A stretch of DNA of 64,000 nucleotides, taken from assembly GCA_965246935.1 (NCBI GenBank), contig CBDFGC010000008.1:62001-126000 (forward strand). The letters are read 5' to 3'. Source of the stretch: JAZKFT01 sp965246935 (GTDB lineage: Bacteria; Bacteroidota; Bacteroidia; Chitinophagales; Chitinophagaceae). Each line of letters starts with the position of its first letter. The first letter of the stretch is position 1. The notes beneath the pieces are model-generated. The model saw nothing but the letters and a program-made list of their open reading frames with translations. It ran no database searches and was not told the origin of the DNA. Below, piece after piece: positions 17,563 to 27,599 of this stretch. Position numbers and translations under genes: made by a program.

Positions 17563-19953
17563 TTAATTAAATTTCATAGATGGCGGCAGTTCGCTACTTC
17601 CCCAATCCGAAGGCTGACTGCTCATTTCTAATTCCAGGGTACCGCCTTGCAGGATGGTGCTGTGTTCTATCCAGCAGGCAGGAAAAGGTTTGCCATCCAG
17701 TTTTGCTGTTCTGATGTATTTGTTTTCCGGTGAAAAATGAGTAGCGGTAATGGTAAACGTCTTCCCGTTTTCCAGGTGAATGACACTTTGTTTGAGCAAA
17801 GGAGAATTGATTAAGTAATACGATTGACCGGCATTGGGATAAATACCCATCATCTGAAAACAAAGCCACGACGACATTGCTCCTGAATCATCATTGCCGG
17901 GGATCCCTTTTCTGGAAGCATTAAAATTATTTGCAATAATGGTATGGATTCTTTCTGAGGAAAGCCCCGGCCTGCCCACCCAATGATATAGCGTAGGGCT
18001 CAGGAACGAAGGTTCGTTGCCTACGTTGTAATAGCCGTTGATAAAAAAGGTGTCCAGCCTTTGCCGGAAGGCTTCCCTCCCACCCGAACGCTGTATTAGT
18101 CCTGCTACATTCTGCGGTACGGAAAGCGAATATTCCCAGGAACTGGCTTCGTATAAAAACCCACACCACCAGCATACACAGCCACCCTTCTCTACCGTAA
18201 GCGGTGTGAATGCCATACGGGTTCCTTTATTTACGGTGCAAGCAAAAGAATCTATCCAGGCACCTTTACTATTGCGTGGCATAATAAAGCCGGCAGCACC
18301 ATGACTGGTATAAGGCCGCCAAAGGTTTTGCCAATTGTTTGCTTGTTTAGAAAAACGGTTAAACACTTCTGTTTCGCCTAAGCCTTTAGCAACCCTTGCA
18401 ATGCAAAAGTCGTTGTAAGCATACTCTACCGTACGGGTGCCGCTTCTTACAAAATCAGTTGAAACATATCCTAAAGAATTATAATCCATAAGTCCACCCC
18501 TGCCCTCCTGCTCTTCATTGCCACCAGGCGGAACATCGGCATCTTTAAGCATGGCTGCTAATCCTAATTTGTAATCAATTCCCGTTAACCCTTTGCTATA
18601 GGCATCGGCTATCAGCACTTCTGCATTGCTGCCACCTTGTGTGCGGCCATTGCTGTTGCCACTTCTTGCATCCGGCATATAGCCATCGTACTGGTAAATA
18701 TTCAGCAGGCTGTTTACAATGTCCGTTTGCCGCTTCGGATCTATCAACGTTATTAGCGGGTGCGATGTGCGGTAGGTATCCCAAATGGCGTAAAAATCAT
18801 CGTAATAAGGCATGGCAGATTTCCATTTTGGATTTTCGTCGCTACGGTTTACCGGCATCAGCATGGTATGGTACAGGCCGGTATAAAACATGGTACGGTA
18901 CGCATCCGTTGCCGTAGCATCAATTTCAATACGGCTCAATAAATCTTCCCAGGTTTGCTGTGCCTTACGCCATACATTTTCAAAATTCCAACCCTCCATT
19001 TCGTCTATTACGTTTTGTTGTGCCTTGGCCGTGCTGATAAATGAAATACCAATTTTCATTTGAACGGTATTGCTGCCACCGTTACCAAAACTCAGCAGCG
19101 CCCCTGTTTTTTCGCTATCATCTGTTTGCTTCTTTTTACCGTTGAATAAGGTGTTGCCCTTCCAGGTTTTGTATTGTGTAAAAGGGGCATCAAAAACGGC
19201 GTGAAAATAAACGGTATAAACATCGCCGTTATTCCATCCGCCACGTACCCGGTTGTATCCGCAAATTTCTTTATCCGAAAGGATTTCTATTTCCGAACCA
19301 ACAAAAAACTGTGCTTCCCGTGCATCCGGTTGGAAACCTTCGTTCAGGAATTCGCCTGCATCTAATTTTATGGATTTGCTGCTGGCACTATTAAATCCAA
19401 ACCGATAAAAAGCTACTTTATGCGAAACCGTAATTTCTGTTTTGATACCCCACTTTTTCAGCAGTACGGAGTAGTAGCCGAGCTTTGCATTTTCATCCTG
19501 CCGTAATGAAGTTTGCGTAATAGAATCCAGGTTTCCGGCAAAGGGCATCACCGATATGTTTCCGTATTTGGCGCCGCCACCCGTACCACTTACATGCACC
19601 TGGCTAAAGCCAAAAACGGGAATATCCAATTCCGGTTTGTAACCGCTGTTTGTATATTTAGAACAATCGGGGCCTGGCTTAATCATCCCAAATGGATAAG
19701 AAGGGCCGACCACCACATTGCCATTACCCTCGGTACCAATAAAAGGGTCGACATAATTGTACAGCGGCTTCTTTACGCCCTGGGCAAAAGCAATATTTAC
19801 AACAAAAAAGGACAGCAGGAAAGAAGAAATTTCCAACCCTCTACCAATGTGTAAGGATTTTAAATAATAAACGAGGCTTTTCTTGCCGGCAATATTTTTT
19901 TGAAATACAATCATACAATTCCGGCAGGTATGTATTAATTTATTTTTATTCAT
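17563..19953 (-). CDS. Secreted GH92-family alpha-mannosidase
   Basis: A 796-residue open frame. GH92 landmarks are YVDPFIGTEGNGN near residue 67, FYAIWDTYRTSHPL in the centre, DGYMPDARSGNSN, and the catalytic GNDDSGAMSSW (Asp688, Asp689). GH92 enzymes are calcium-dependent exo-alpha-mannosidases. The first 40 residues are atypical; a hydrophobic stretch at about 44-58 ending AFAQG looks like a signal peptide, so the true start may be internal. The start overlaps the preceding GH39-like gene by 8 nt, indicating tight coupling. The enzyme would remove mannose branches from the target glycan or glycoprotein. Confidence 0.9.
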   Translation of the reverse strand: MNKNKLIHTCRNCMIVFQKNIAGKKSLVYYLKSLHIGRGLEISSFLLSFFVVNIAFAQGVKKPLYNYVDPFIGTEGNGNVVVGPSYPFGMIKPGPDCSKYTNSGYKPELDIPVFGFSQVHVSGTGGGAKYGNISVMPFAGNLDSITQTSLRQDENAKLGYYSVLLKKWGIKTEITVSHKVAFYRFGFNSASSKSIKLDAGEFLNEGFQPDAREAQFFVGSEIEILSDKEICGYNRVRGGWNNGDVYTVYFHAVFDAPFTQYKTWKGNTLFNGKKKQTDDSEKTGALLSFGNGGSNTVQMKIGISFISTAKAQQNVIDEMEGWNFENVWRKAQQTWEDLLSRIEIDATATDAYRTMFYTGLYHTMLMPVNRSDENPKWKSAMPYYDDFYAIWDTYRTSHPLITLIDPKRQTDIVNSLLNIYQYDGYMPDARSGNSNGRTQGGSNAEVLIADAYSKGLTGIDYKLGLAAMLKDADVPPGGNEEQEGRGGLMDYNSLGYVSTDFVRSGTRTVEYAYNDFCIARVAKGLGETEVFNRFSKQANNWQNLWRPYTSHGAAGFIMPRNSKGAWIDSFACTVNKGTRMAFTPLTVEKGGCVCWWCGFLYEASSWEYSLSVPQNVAGLIQRSGGREAFRQRLDTFFINGYYNVGNEPSFLSPTLYHWVGRPGLSSERIHTIIANNFNASRKGIPGNDDSGAMSSWLCFQMMGIYPNAGQSYYLINSPLLKQSVIHLENGKTFTITATHFSPENKYIRTAKLDGKPFPACWIEHSTILQGGTLELEMSSQPSDWGSSELPPSMKFN

Positions 19954-21391
19954 GTATCAACAGGGATTTTTCTGTAATCAACACAGGTGCATCATAAAAT
20001 GGAATATGGGTGAATGTGTAAGAAGTACCGGTTTTAACCATTTGGTTTTTTGGTATTTCATAAATACCGCCGGTCATTACATCTACCCAAACAGGGTTTT
20101 TAAAATTTGCATTTCCTATCGTAAAACTGACCGGTGTTGTTTGAAAAGAATTCGTAGCGTTGGTGCTATCTATCCAGTTGGCAGCGAGTTGTTTCCCGGT
20201 TTTTACCTCGCTAAAACCAAAAACCGATAACGATAACGAATCATCGGTTGTAAACTTAAACTGCGGATTCAGTTGCACGTTATCATCAAAAATGGCAGCA
20301 ATATTTTGTACCGCATAGTAAGCTACTTTGGGCCGTATAGCAGCCATGGTATTATCGGATTGAATCAATCCCTTTGTGTTCAATACCGGCTTGTAATAAA
20401 TATCTATTATGGTAAAAACAGATGTTTCAATATCATGACCCAAATCGCCCAGCAGGCGGCGCATATCGTACTTGGCCTGCGTGTATTCTGTCCAGTAATA
20501 TTCCGATAAAGCAAAGGAAGGAATGTAAGTGGAAGGGGCTCCATTTTCGCCCTGCCGCAGCAATAAGGTATTTGAATATTTTTTAATTACTTTTTTTAGC
20601 CCCCATACTTTTTTCTCTGTGTAGGCATCTTCGGGCCGCATGGTGTAACTATGGTATGATATCCAATGAAACAGATCCAGCTTTCCTGCATCGGCAATCA
20701 CTTTTAAAAACCGGTCGAGATATTCGGTGTTGCTGTTGGAGGCAAATGCACCACCGGCAATTTTTGCGTCCGGCTGTATCTTTTTTATAATGACGGCGGT
20801 TCGGATATTTAATTCAGCAGTGGTTTCAGGGCTGATTTTTTGCGAAGGATGATCAGGCTCATTCCATATCTCCCATTCCTTTACCCGGTCCTTATACCGC
20901 AGCACCAACGCTGCTACCCACCGGTCCCAGGCTGCATAGCCTTCAGATGAAGTCATTAAACTATTCAGCAATCCTGTACCGCCACCACCTTCATAAACCG
21001 GGTTGCCGTACGATGGCTGTAGCCAGGGTTGCAAGCCATTGGCCACTGCATCGTTAATGATGCTATCCAGCCAGGCCCAGTTATATTCACCTCTTATTTT
21101 TTCGCATTTAGCCCAACCAGCCTGCAGGCGGATTTTCTTTACCCCTAATGGTTTTAAATAGGCTTCATAATTATCCCATACAGCAAGGTTGCGGTCAAGT
21201 GTTTCGCAGCCTACGGTAATTCGGGATGAACTGATTTCGGTAGTACTTCTTGGTTTGATAGATCCGATTTTTTTCATTGCAATAACCAGCGGCGTCTTTA
21301 CCCTGTCAGGTGAGGTATCTATAAATTGCGCCGATGCCACCTGCATTACGGAGATGAATGAAAAGATGAGGATGAATTTTAATTTTATCAT
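19946..21391 (-). CDS. Secreted clan GH-A glycosidase, GH39-like
   Basis: A 481-residue protein with a signal peptide (residues 1-21). The clan GH-A barrel is visible: KKIRLQAGWAKCE, then EWEIWNEPD with acid/base Glu178, and LLLRQGENGAPS with nucleophile candidate Glu282, 104 residues later. The Asn-Glu-Pro sequence is typical of the clan. The best match in memory is GH39 (beta-xylosidase or alpha-iduronidase type), although several unclassified GH-A groups are similar. It lies between GH10 and GH92, so it probably attacks xylose- or uronate-containing oligosaccharides. The specificity is an inference. Confidence 0.7.
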   Translation of the reverse strand: MIKLKFILIFSFISVMQVASAQFIDTSPDRVKTPLVIAMKKIGSIKPRSTTEISSSRITVGCETLDRNLAVWDNYEAYLKPLGVKKIRLQAGWAKCEKIRGEYNWAWLDSIINDAVANGLQPWLQPSYGNPVYEGGGGTGLLNSLMTSSEGYAAWDRWVAALVLRYKDRVKEWEIWNEPDHPSQKISPETTAELNIRTAVIIKKIQPDAKIAGGAFASNSNTEYLDRFLKVIADAGKLDLFHWISYHSYTMRPEDAYTEKKVWGLKKVIKKYSNTLLLRQGENGAPSTYIPSFALSEYYWTEYTQAKYDMRRLLGDLGHDIETSVFTIIDIYYKPVLNTKGLIQSDNTMAAIRPKVAYYAVQNIAAIFDDNVQLNPQFKFTTDDSLSLSVFGFSEVKTGKQLAANWIDSTNATNSFQTTPVSFTIGNANFKNPVWVDVMTGGIYEIPKNQMVKTGTSYTFTHIPFYDAPVLITEKSLLIHE

Positions 21392-21513
21392 TTTAATATT
21401 TACCTGTTTTCAAGGGATACCATACACCGGTAATCATTTTTGCACCATCATTTGTCATTCACCATGGTTTAGTTGTTTGGCCTGATGCAAACAGTATAAT
21501 AGTAATATAAACA

Positions 21514-23316
21514 TTATAATTTAATTTCTGCCGGAACTGTATTTTTAGTGAGCTGATAAAAGATTTTTTTAGATTCGCCTCCTTTTGTTACCGTAATTTC
21601 ATAACGTCCCAAATGGCCGCTGCTATTCACTTCACCGTTGGTATTTGATGATTGGCTGATGTTCGTCCGCCACTGCTTCAACACTAAATCTTCCCATACA
21701 GCGGCATTGGGTTTGGCTGTCCAGTCTTTTTTATACATGGCAGCATCCGGCTTCCAGTGGGCAGGTTCCCAAAAGCCCCACATGGTAAAGCCATTTACCA
21801 ACGGGTGGCTGTAACAGGCAATTAAAAAATCACGGGTATAATCGGCTTGTAATTCCTCGTCGGGAGTGTTGATATCAAACTCGGTGATTTGTACCGGCAG
21901 CCCGGTTATTTTAAATAAATCGAGATCACTGATTACTTCAGCCGGGCTACGTGGCTGCCTGCCTATATGGCCTTGTACACCAATGGCATCAATGGGTGCA
22001 CCATAGCCACGCAACTCTTTTATTACATCCAGGTAAGCCTGAATAGCCTGTGGGCTGGATGTGCTATTCAGCATCGCATATTCATTGATGAACAAGGTTG
22101 CTTTCGGATCATATTTACGGGCAAGCTTAAACCATTCGGCTGCCTGTGTACGGGGCATTACATTAAAATAATCTTTCTCATGTACCATCTCATTAATTAC
22201 ATCCCAGCCATACACTTTCCCTTTTGTGTAGCTTACAATATCTTTTATATGATCTGTAATGGAATCGGCGAAAGAAGGGCCAAAATCAGGTTTTTCTTTA
22301 AACGGAGAAGGTGTAAAATTTCTTCCCGGCCAAACTAAATTATGGCCCCGCAAACGAAGCTTATTATTCAATATCCAAGCGATGGCTGTTTTAGTCTTTT
22401 CTCTTGCCTGAAGATTTCGCCACAAAGGCCATTTCAAATTATTATCAATGGTAACCGCATTGAAAAGCTGAGGCAAAAGCGCTTTATATTTTACTGCATC
22501 TGCATCCGCTCCGGTTATCAGATTTACCGATACGGCAGTACCAAAAATAAATTGCGGATCAATTAACCGGGCGGTTACCGTTGCACCGCTTACCGGCTTA
22601 CCTTTCGCGTCTTTTACTTGTATTATCAGCGGCGCTGTACGAATTGCTGCTATTCGTTGTAAGGCGTCTTTTCGCCATACTGCATCTTTATTCCGGCCTG
22701 CATACGTAAACTTCGTGATGGGCAGTTGGGCCAGTGTAGCTGTTTGTTTAAAGTTGAGTACCTGTATAGAGGATATTTCAACTTTCTGTGGCAGGGCGCC
22801 AAAACTGAAAGCAATAGCGGCTTTCCCTGTACCCAAATCATTAGCGGCAACAAAAGGAATATCAATTGTTTTCCATTCAGGGCCAGCACTAAGATCCACG
22901 ATCACGGATTTAGTGTAAGGGGCTGCTGCTTCCTGCACAAAAAAATAAACCACTGCCTCACCCGATTCCTGCTTCGCATAAATAGAACGGATCGTAAACC
23001 TTGCCAGCAGTACGTCGCCTTTTGTAATAGCTGCTGTGTTACTCCACGATGATTGTACTTCATAATGCGACTTGCCTGCGGAAAAAACTTCGGTGGTTAG
23101 CAAACCGGAGCCATCAGGCATTTGTGAGAGGTTGGAAGTAGCCGGTTTTGGCCCTTTTGTATTATCGGTAAAACGATAGCCGGCGTTAATATCGGATGGA
23201 AAAATAGTTTGTGGTTGTAAGGCTTCCAACGCAGCGGAAAGCGGCTGTAATTGTTGTGCCATAATCAGGGCATTACAACTGCATAACAGAATAAAAAAAG
23301 TAATGATTTGCTTCAT
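21514..23316 (-). CDS. Secreted GH10 endo-xylanase with an N-terminal CBM-like domain
   Basis: A 600-residue protein with a signal peptide (residues 1-20). Residues about 40-190 form a beta-rich, carbohydrate-binding-module-like domain. Residues about 215-550 form the GH10 barrel, with acid/base Glu376 in WDVINEM and nucleophile Glu479 in VQITEFDI; GHNLVWP and FINEYAML are also family motifs. GH10 enzymes cut internal beta-1,4-xylosidic bonds and tolerate substituted xylan. The start lies 4 nt from the preceding pyruvyltransferase-family gene. This gene is the main reason to assign the locus to a xylan-type polymer. Confidence 0.93.
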   Translation of the reverse strand: MKQIITFFILLCSCNALIMAQQLQPLSAALEALQPQTIFPSDINAGYRFTDNTKGPKPATSNLSQMPDGSGLLTTEVFSAGKSHYEVQSSWSNTAAITKGDVLLARFTIRSIYAKQESGEAVVYFFVQEAAAPYTKSVIVDLSAGPEWKTIDIPFVAANDLGTGKAAIAFSFGALPQKVEISSIQVLNFKQTATLAQLPITKFTYAGRNKDAVWRKDALQRIAAIRTAPLIIQVKDAKGKPVSGATVTARLIDPQFIFGTAVSVNLITGADADAVKYKALLPQLFNAVTIDNNLKWPLWRNLQAREKTKTAIAWILNNKLRLRGHNLVWPGRNFTPSPFKEKPDFGPSFADSITDHIKDIVSYTKGKVYGWDVINEMVHEKDYFNVMPRTQAAEWFKLARKYDPKATLFINEYAMLNSTSSPQAIQAYLDVIKELRGYGAPIDAIGVQGHIGRQPRSPAEVISDLDLFKITGLPVQITEFDINTPDEELQADYTRDFLIACYSHPLVNGFTMWGFWEPAHWKPDAAMYKKDWTAKPNAAVWEDLVLKQWRTNISQSSNTNGEVNSSGHLGRYEITVTKGGESKKIFYQLTKNTVPAEIKL

Positions 23317-23320
23317 TGTA

Positions 23321-24667
23321 TTATTTGGCTTTTTTTGGTGGCCTGCTATCCTTTTCTACTTCTTTCATTGTTTCAGCTAATCTTGCCGATACAAACTTTT
23401 TAGCTTTTACTGCTTTTATTTTCGCCGCTGCCGGATGCTTTGCCATCTCCATTACCGCAGGCACAAATCCCTTAATTTCTTCTTCATTATCAAAGTCAAA
23501 AAGCCAGTCACCCAGGCCAATATCCTTCCACATCATGCCTTTTGAACTTTGCTCTTCCCAGCGGCAAACAATAGCCGGAATACCTTGTGCAATGCACATA
23601 ACCGGGCTGTGCATTTCGTTCGAAAACAAACCTGCTGAACACTTGTAAATACTCACTGCTTCATCGGTAAGCCAGGGGCGGTTGTGCCAAACACATCCTG
23701 GTTTTACATCGTCGGGAAGTTTATCTAAAATCCATTCTTTGCCAATGGCTATCTGTGTTTCATCTTCATGGCAGATCAGGATTTTTAAACCGGTTGTCCG
23801 AACAATTTGTGTGATGGCTTCCCGCATCGGCTGGTGATCGTGTTCCTTCATCGCTTCGTTACGGGCATTCTTCGCTTCATCAAACGGACGGTTCTTGTGT
23901 GGATGCAACCATACAGGTGTGTTGCGGTGTTTGGGTATACAACACAGAAATTTTTTATCCGTTAAATCATTCGCTTTCAAAAAGCCATTCGCTGCTTCAT
24001 CGTTCGTTATATCAATAGCAAAAGCTACATCCGGCGAAAAGCCCATCGTAGTTGCCTGCACACCTGCTTCCTTTGCTTTTTGCAGGGAGACAGAATCCCT
24101 GAAATAAACAAAGGCAGCATCGTTCAATATTTCTTTTTCCGGGGTGCCATATAAACCATAACTCACTCCGAAAACACCAAAGGGTTTACCTATTGTTTTT
24201 TTAAAAGTGGCCAGGTCGGCCCAGGCAATGGTAGCAGGCCCTGAGTTGTGCAACAGAAAACCGGCTGAGGTAATGGCAGCGCCTAATTCAGGCGTAGAAG
24301 CTTTGCCATCTGTGTTCAAATTACCCTGTACGATTTCCAGTTGGGGAAACCGCTTTTTTAACATGGCTACTTCATTATCTGGCAGGTAGGCATACCAGGG
24401 CCAAAAGGTAACTTTGGTATCAGGAATGTATTTTTCAATTAGTGCCAACATAGCTGGTGTATGCGCAATATCTCCAATATTTTCTACCTGCCATCCGGAG
24501 CGTAAAAGAATATGCCGTTTGGTTAACGAATTACCAAACGCCGCAAAATTTGATAAACTAAAAAGCGTAGTACCCCCAACAAGAATCCCTGTTTGTTGTA
24601 AAAATTTCCGGCGGGTAGTCATGTGTTGTTTATTCATCAATGTTTCACTTTCACTTTCAGTTTTCAT
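23321..24667 (-). CDS. Tat-exported polysaccharide pyruvyl transferase-family protein
   Basis: A 448-residue protein. A twin-arginine signal is visible (TTRRKFLQQTGILVGG, residues about 17-32), so it is predicted to be exported folded. Met11 and Met16 are alternative starts. The body resembles the polysaccharide pyruvyl transferase family: ENIGDIAHTPAML, GVSYGLYGTPEKEIL, VYFRDSVSLQKAKEAGV, and FSNEMHSPVMCIAQGIPAIV near the end. Cytoplasmic members transfer pyruvate to sugars during polysaccharide synthesis. An exported form among hydrolases is unusual; it may have become a lyase, hydrolase or binding protein for a modified sugar. The GH10 gene starts 4 nt downstream, so the two are co-transcribed. 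Confidence 0.75.
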   Translation of the reverse strand: MKTESESETLMNKQHMTTRRKFLQQTGILVGGTTLFSLSNFAAFGNSLTKRHILLRSGWQVENIGDIAHTPAMLALIEKYIPDTKVTFWPWYAYLPDNEVAMLKKRFPQLEIVQGNLNTDGKASTPELGAAITSAGFLLHNSGPATIAWADLATFKKTIGKPFGVFGVSYGLYGTPEKEILNDAAFVYFRDSVSLQKAKEAGVQATTMGFSPDVAFAIDITNDEAANGFLKANDLTDKKFLCCIPKHRNTPVWLHPHKNRPFDEAKNARNEAMKEHDHQPMREAITQIVRTTGLKILICHEDETQIAIGKEWILDKLPDDVKPGCVWHNRPWLTDEAVSIYKCSAGLFSNEMHSPVMCIAQGIPAIVCRWEEQSSKGMMWKDIGLGDWLFDFDNEEEIKGFVPAVMEMAKHPAAAKIKAVKAKKFVSARLAETMKEVEKDSRPPKKAK

Positions 24668-24722
24668 ATCTTTTAATTACTTTATGTTTCTCACTTAATT
24701 ATACCAGCGTCATATAAGTTAA

Positions 24723-24845
24723 GCCCTCAAAGGGCGGAATAACTCTTAACGTAATGATTACGCCCTTTCAGGGCTTTGGCCGTAATTCTGTTTTCATCAT
24801 CATAGGGCTTTACCCTATGCTATGCTATACCGCCCTTTCAGGGCT
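24723..24845. repeat. Cluster of GCCCTTTCAGGGC-type palindromes
   Basis: Copies lie at 24723-24735 (GCCCTCAAAGGGC), 24761-24775 and 24831-24845 (CGCCCTTTCAGGGCT). A separate hairpin ATAGGG...CCCTAT is at 24803-24818. This is a familiar Bacteroidota intergenic repeat type. It fills most of the 361 nt between the GH94-like gene and the pyruvyltransferase-family gene, and may separate two transcripts. Confidence 0.7.
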
Positions 24846-25028
24846 ATTGATTCATTCAATTAATTATATTGGCAGTTACATTATGCTTTTCACGGGTAGC
24901 AAAGGGCTACATCAACACATTTATTGATTACTAATTTTCACGTTTACCGGCGTTGTTGTTTCCATTTAGCAAATTCAACTGTAAACAGTACGAACAGAAA
25001 TACATTTCGCATTACAACCTTTTTAAAT

Positions 25029-27320
25029 CTATTTACTTTCCTTTAATTTAAAATAGCAGAAGAGCGGCCAGGTATGCGGATGTGAGCAATAACCCTGAAA
25101 AGCATGTTTGCGATCCTGCGACGGAACCCAGAAAGCATATAAACCTTCCCGGTAAAGTGTAGAGTTTACTTCGTCGGCTGCCGTCCATTGGCCTACCCAA
25201 TAATCAGGATAATTGTCTGCGAAGTTTTGAAAAGAAAATTGTAGCAAAAGTGATCTTGCTTCTTCTTTATCAAACGTAGCCACCCCAAGCAACACCGGAT
25301 ATTCTAATGAGAACCAAATACCACCATCTTCCCCATCGGGATTACCCTTCCATAATGGTTTTTCTCTAGTTCTGATACCAATTTTTTCCGGCGTTAGTAA
25401 TTTACTTTTCACATAATCATATATTTCTTTTTTCCGGTCGTTAGATAAATTGGGAATTTGTAATAAATAACCCTGTGGCTCTACACAAACAACATCTACC
25501 CCAAAGCGAAGTTGTTTATTCAAATAAGCCCTTGCTGCAAACTTGCGGTCGCCAAGGTCTTTCATAAATACCGTTTCAATAGAAGCCCTAAAGCCCTCCA
25601 ACGCTGTAATGAGCGGGGTAGCCTGCGGGTTCTTTGAATCTTTCAGTGCCTGCATTAATTTGGGAAAGACGGCGAGTACCATCGCAGAATTCAGGTGCGA
25701 CTCTGCTGAGCCTGAATACCTGTTGGGAGAATACTCACCAAAAAAACTATCGCTCCAGTCAGAGTTTAAAATTTTCACCAATCCTGTCTGGCCTGTACCT
25801 ATTTCATCACGCAGGTAGATGAAGTATTTCTTTAACATCGTTATCACCGTTTCTTTTTTGCCGTCTTCGGTAGGGTAATAAGCTACCAGTTCATTTAAGA
25901 AAGCGTAGTCTTTAGTAATTAAAAGATATTCGGCGAGGGTGTTGAAAAAATATAATTGCTCATCGCTTTCTTTAAACGGCGCCGGCTCTGTTTCACCAAA
26001 GCGGATATTACCAAAACCGGAGTTACCACGTTTGATCTCGCCATCCACTTCCGAATGTTTGATGGCATACCGTAATATAGATTTTGCCAGTTCGGGGTTG
26101 GTGTAACAGGCTGGCAGCGCTGCCGCCAGGTGATCACGGTTGGAAATGTTGTTGCCAAAATAATAGCTGTAAACGGTGCCTTGCGGAATGATTGTTTCCT
26201 TATAGTAGTCGCTGTACTTTGCTGAGGCCTCTATCATGTGTGCATTCCATAACATTTCCCGGCGCAGTACTTCATTTTTCTCTGACGAGAGATCAGGCAA
26301 TCTGGTCTTCCATTGCAACACAAACAATCCTTCCGATGAATTGGCTGTATCAGCACCCAACAACAAGTCAGTCACTTGTTTTTGAACAGCAATAAAGTCT
26401 TTGTTATCACTCAGACCAATTATTACATGAAACGTTTTTATTTCGCCTGGCTTTATTGTCAGGTTCACGTTTGTGGTTAATGTATCCCTGGTTGATGTAA
26501 CGGCAGCATTGCTTTGGTTGCCTGCTGCTTTTACTGACATAAACGGCGAAGGCGGATTAACATCGTACTGAAAGCGTTCGGCCTTTTTTGGTAATACAAA
26601 AAAGGTATTGGCCTTACAAAAAACACCGGCAACAGCTATCTGTTTGCTGTTATCAATGTTGACGGTAGTACTATACGACACTTGCCGCTTTTGCTCATTC
26701 GTATATTGGGTACTGTTCAATACAAAGTTCACCAGCATGCGTTCGGTGTATGCTATATCCTGCGGTTGATTACCATTGTTTTTTAAAACCACCGTTACTA
26801 CAAAAGCAGGATTGCCGGTATTAATTTTTTGAGATGGTTTGGTGGAAATGATGCGGATGCAGGTTATGTCATTATCTAATTGATACGTATACCTGGCAAA
26901 GCCAACACCAAAATTTTTTTGCGTTTTCGATGTATCGGCAGCGATGGATGTGATGCCGACCAACGCTGTTTTCTTCGCTACGCCATCTTTCCTGATAACA
27001 AGACTTGCATCGTTCCAGCCGTAGTTGGTTTGCGTTGCTGCGTTGATTCTTGCCCAGGCTCTTTCCGCGGTTAAAAACTGGTAAATACCGCTGGCATGTG
27101 TTATCAGGGTCATCCGGTAATTACCCAGCAAAAAATAAGGGTCTTCCGGCAGGTTGGCATCCTTGCCGTTTTTATCTGCTGCGGTAAATGGCAATGGCCC
27201 GGTGTACCGGTAAACCGGTAAACCTTTTGATGACATACCCCAATGACCAATTTGCGCATACGACACATTAAACAAAAAAACAATTACCCATAAACTACAA
27301 ATGGAAATACACTTCTTCAT
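25029..27320 (-). CDS. Secreted GH94-like (alpha/alpha)6-barrel protein
   Basis: A 763-residue protein with a signal peptide (residues 1-22). The N-terminal part is a beta-sandwich (to about 330). From about 350 it is an (alpha/alpha)6 barrel: WNAHMIEASAKYSDYY, YFGNNISNRDHLAAAL, and NSDWSDSF (Asp521 or Asp524 as acid candidate), ending CSHPHTWP. This layout is that of GH94-type phosphorylases and related clan members. A secreted phosphorylase would be odd, since phosphate-dependent cleavage is useful inside the cell, so a hydrolase of the same fold is more likely. No substrate can be named. Repeats on both sides suggest its own transcript. Confidence 0.6.
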   Translation of the reverse strand: MKKCISICSLWVIVFLFNVSYAQIGHWGMSSKGLPVYRYTGPLPFTAADKNGKDANLPEDPYFLLGNYRMTLITHASGIYQFLTAERAWARINAATQTNYGWNDASLVIRKDGVAKKTALVGITSIAADTSKTQKNFGVGFARYTYQLDNDITCIRIISTKPSQKINTGNPAFVVTVVLKNNGNQPQDIAYTERMLVNFVLNSTQYTNEQKRQVSYSTTVNIDNSKQIAVAGVFCKANTFFVLPKKAERFQYDVNPPSPFMSVKAAGNQSNAAVTSTRDTLTTNVNLTIKPGEIKTFHVIIGLSDNKDFIAVQKQVTDLLLGADTANSSEGLFVLQWKTRLPDLSSEKNEVLRREMLWNAHMIEASAKYSDYYKETIIPQGTVYSYYFGNNISNRDHLAAALPACYTNPELAKSILRYAIKHSEVDGEIKRGNSGFGNIRFGETEPAPFKESDEQLYFFNTLAEYLLITKDYAFLNELVAYYPTEDGKKETVITMLKKYFIYLRDEIGTGQTGLVKILNSDWSDSFFGEYSPNRYSGSAESHLNSAMVLAVFPKLMQALKDSKNPQATPLITALEGFRASIETVFMKDLGDRKFAARAYLNKQLRFGVDVVCVEPQGYLLQIPNLSNDRKKEIYDYVKSKLLTPEKIGIRTREKPLWKGNPDGEDGGIWFSLEYPVLLGVATFDKEEARSLLLQFSFQNFADNYPDYWVGQWTAADEVNSTLYREGLYAFWVPSQDRKHAFQGYCSHPHTWPLFCYFKLKESK

Positions 27321-27413
27321 TTTATATCTTTTTACAATTCTCTAAACAGCGACATTACAAGTAAACAAAATAAATTAAGTATGTGGACACAATTGCATTA
27401 GATTAATCTTTGT

Positions 27414-27505
27414 GTCATTGCGAGGTTGGGTTCGTGCCCAACGAAGCAATCTCCCCGATTCACCAGGGGATTGCCACGGGCATCCGCCTAGGCGGACGCA
27501 ATGAC
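27414..27505. repeat. GTCATTGCG...CGCAATGAC repeat, left copy
   Basis: The outer ends GTCATTGCG and CGCAATGAC are complementary over 9 nt. Inside are GTTGGG...CCCAAC and the palindrome CCGCCTAGGCGG. A related copy in the other orientation is at 51745-51837. This repeat class is widespread in bacteria and is non-coding. The remaining sequence of 27321-27599 shows nothing else. Confidence 0.75.
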
Positions 27506-27599
27506 AAAGCAATTAACCCAAACTAATTATGTCTGCTTACTTATGTATCATTTCAATCGCTTATCTCTTCGTTTATATTACCATCATCTAATAACAAGG

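Noticed and set aside
27414..27505. CRISPR repeat or small RNA gene
   Set aside because: Only two inverted copies, far apart, with no spacer pattern; the sequence is a common dispersed repeat.
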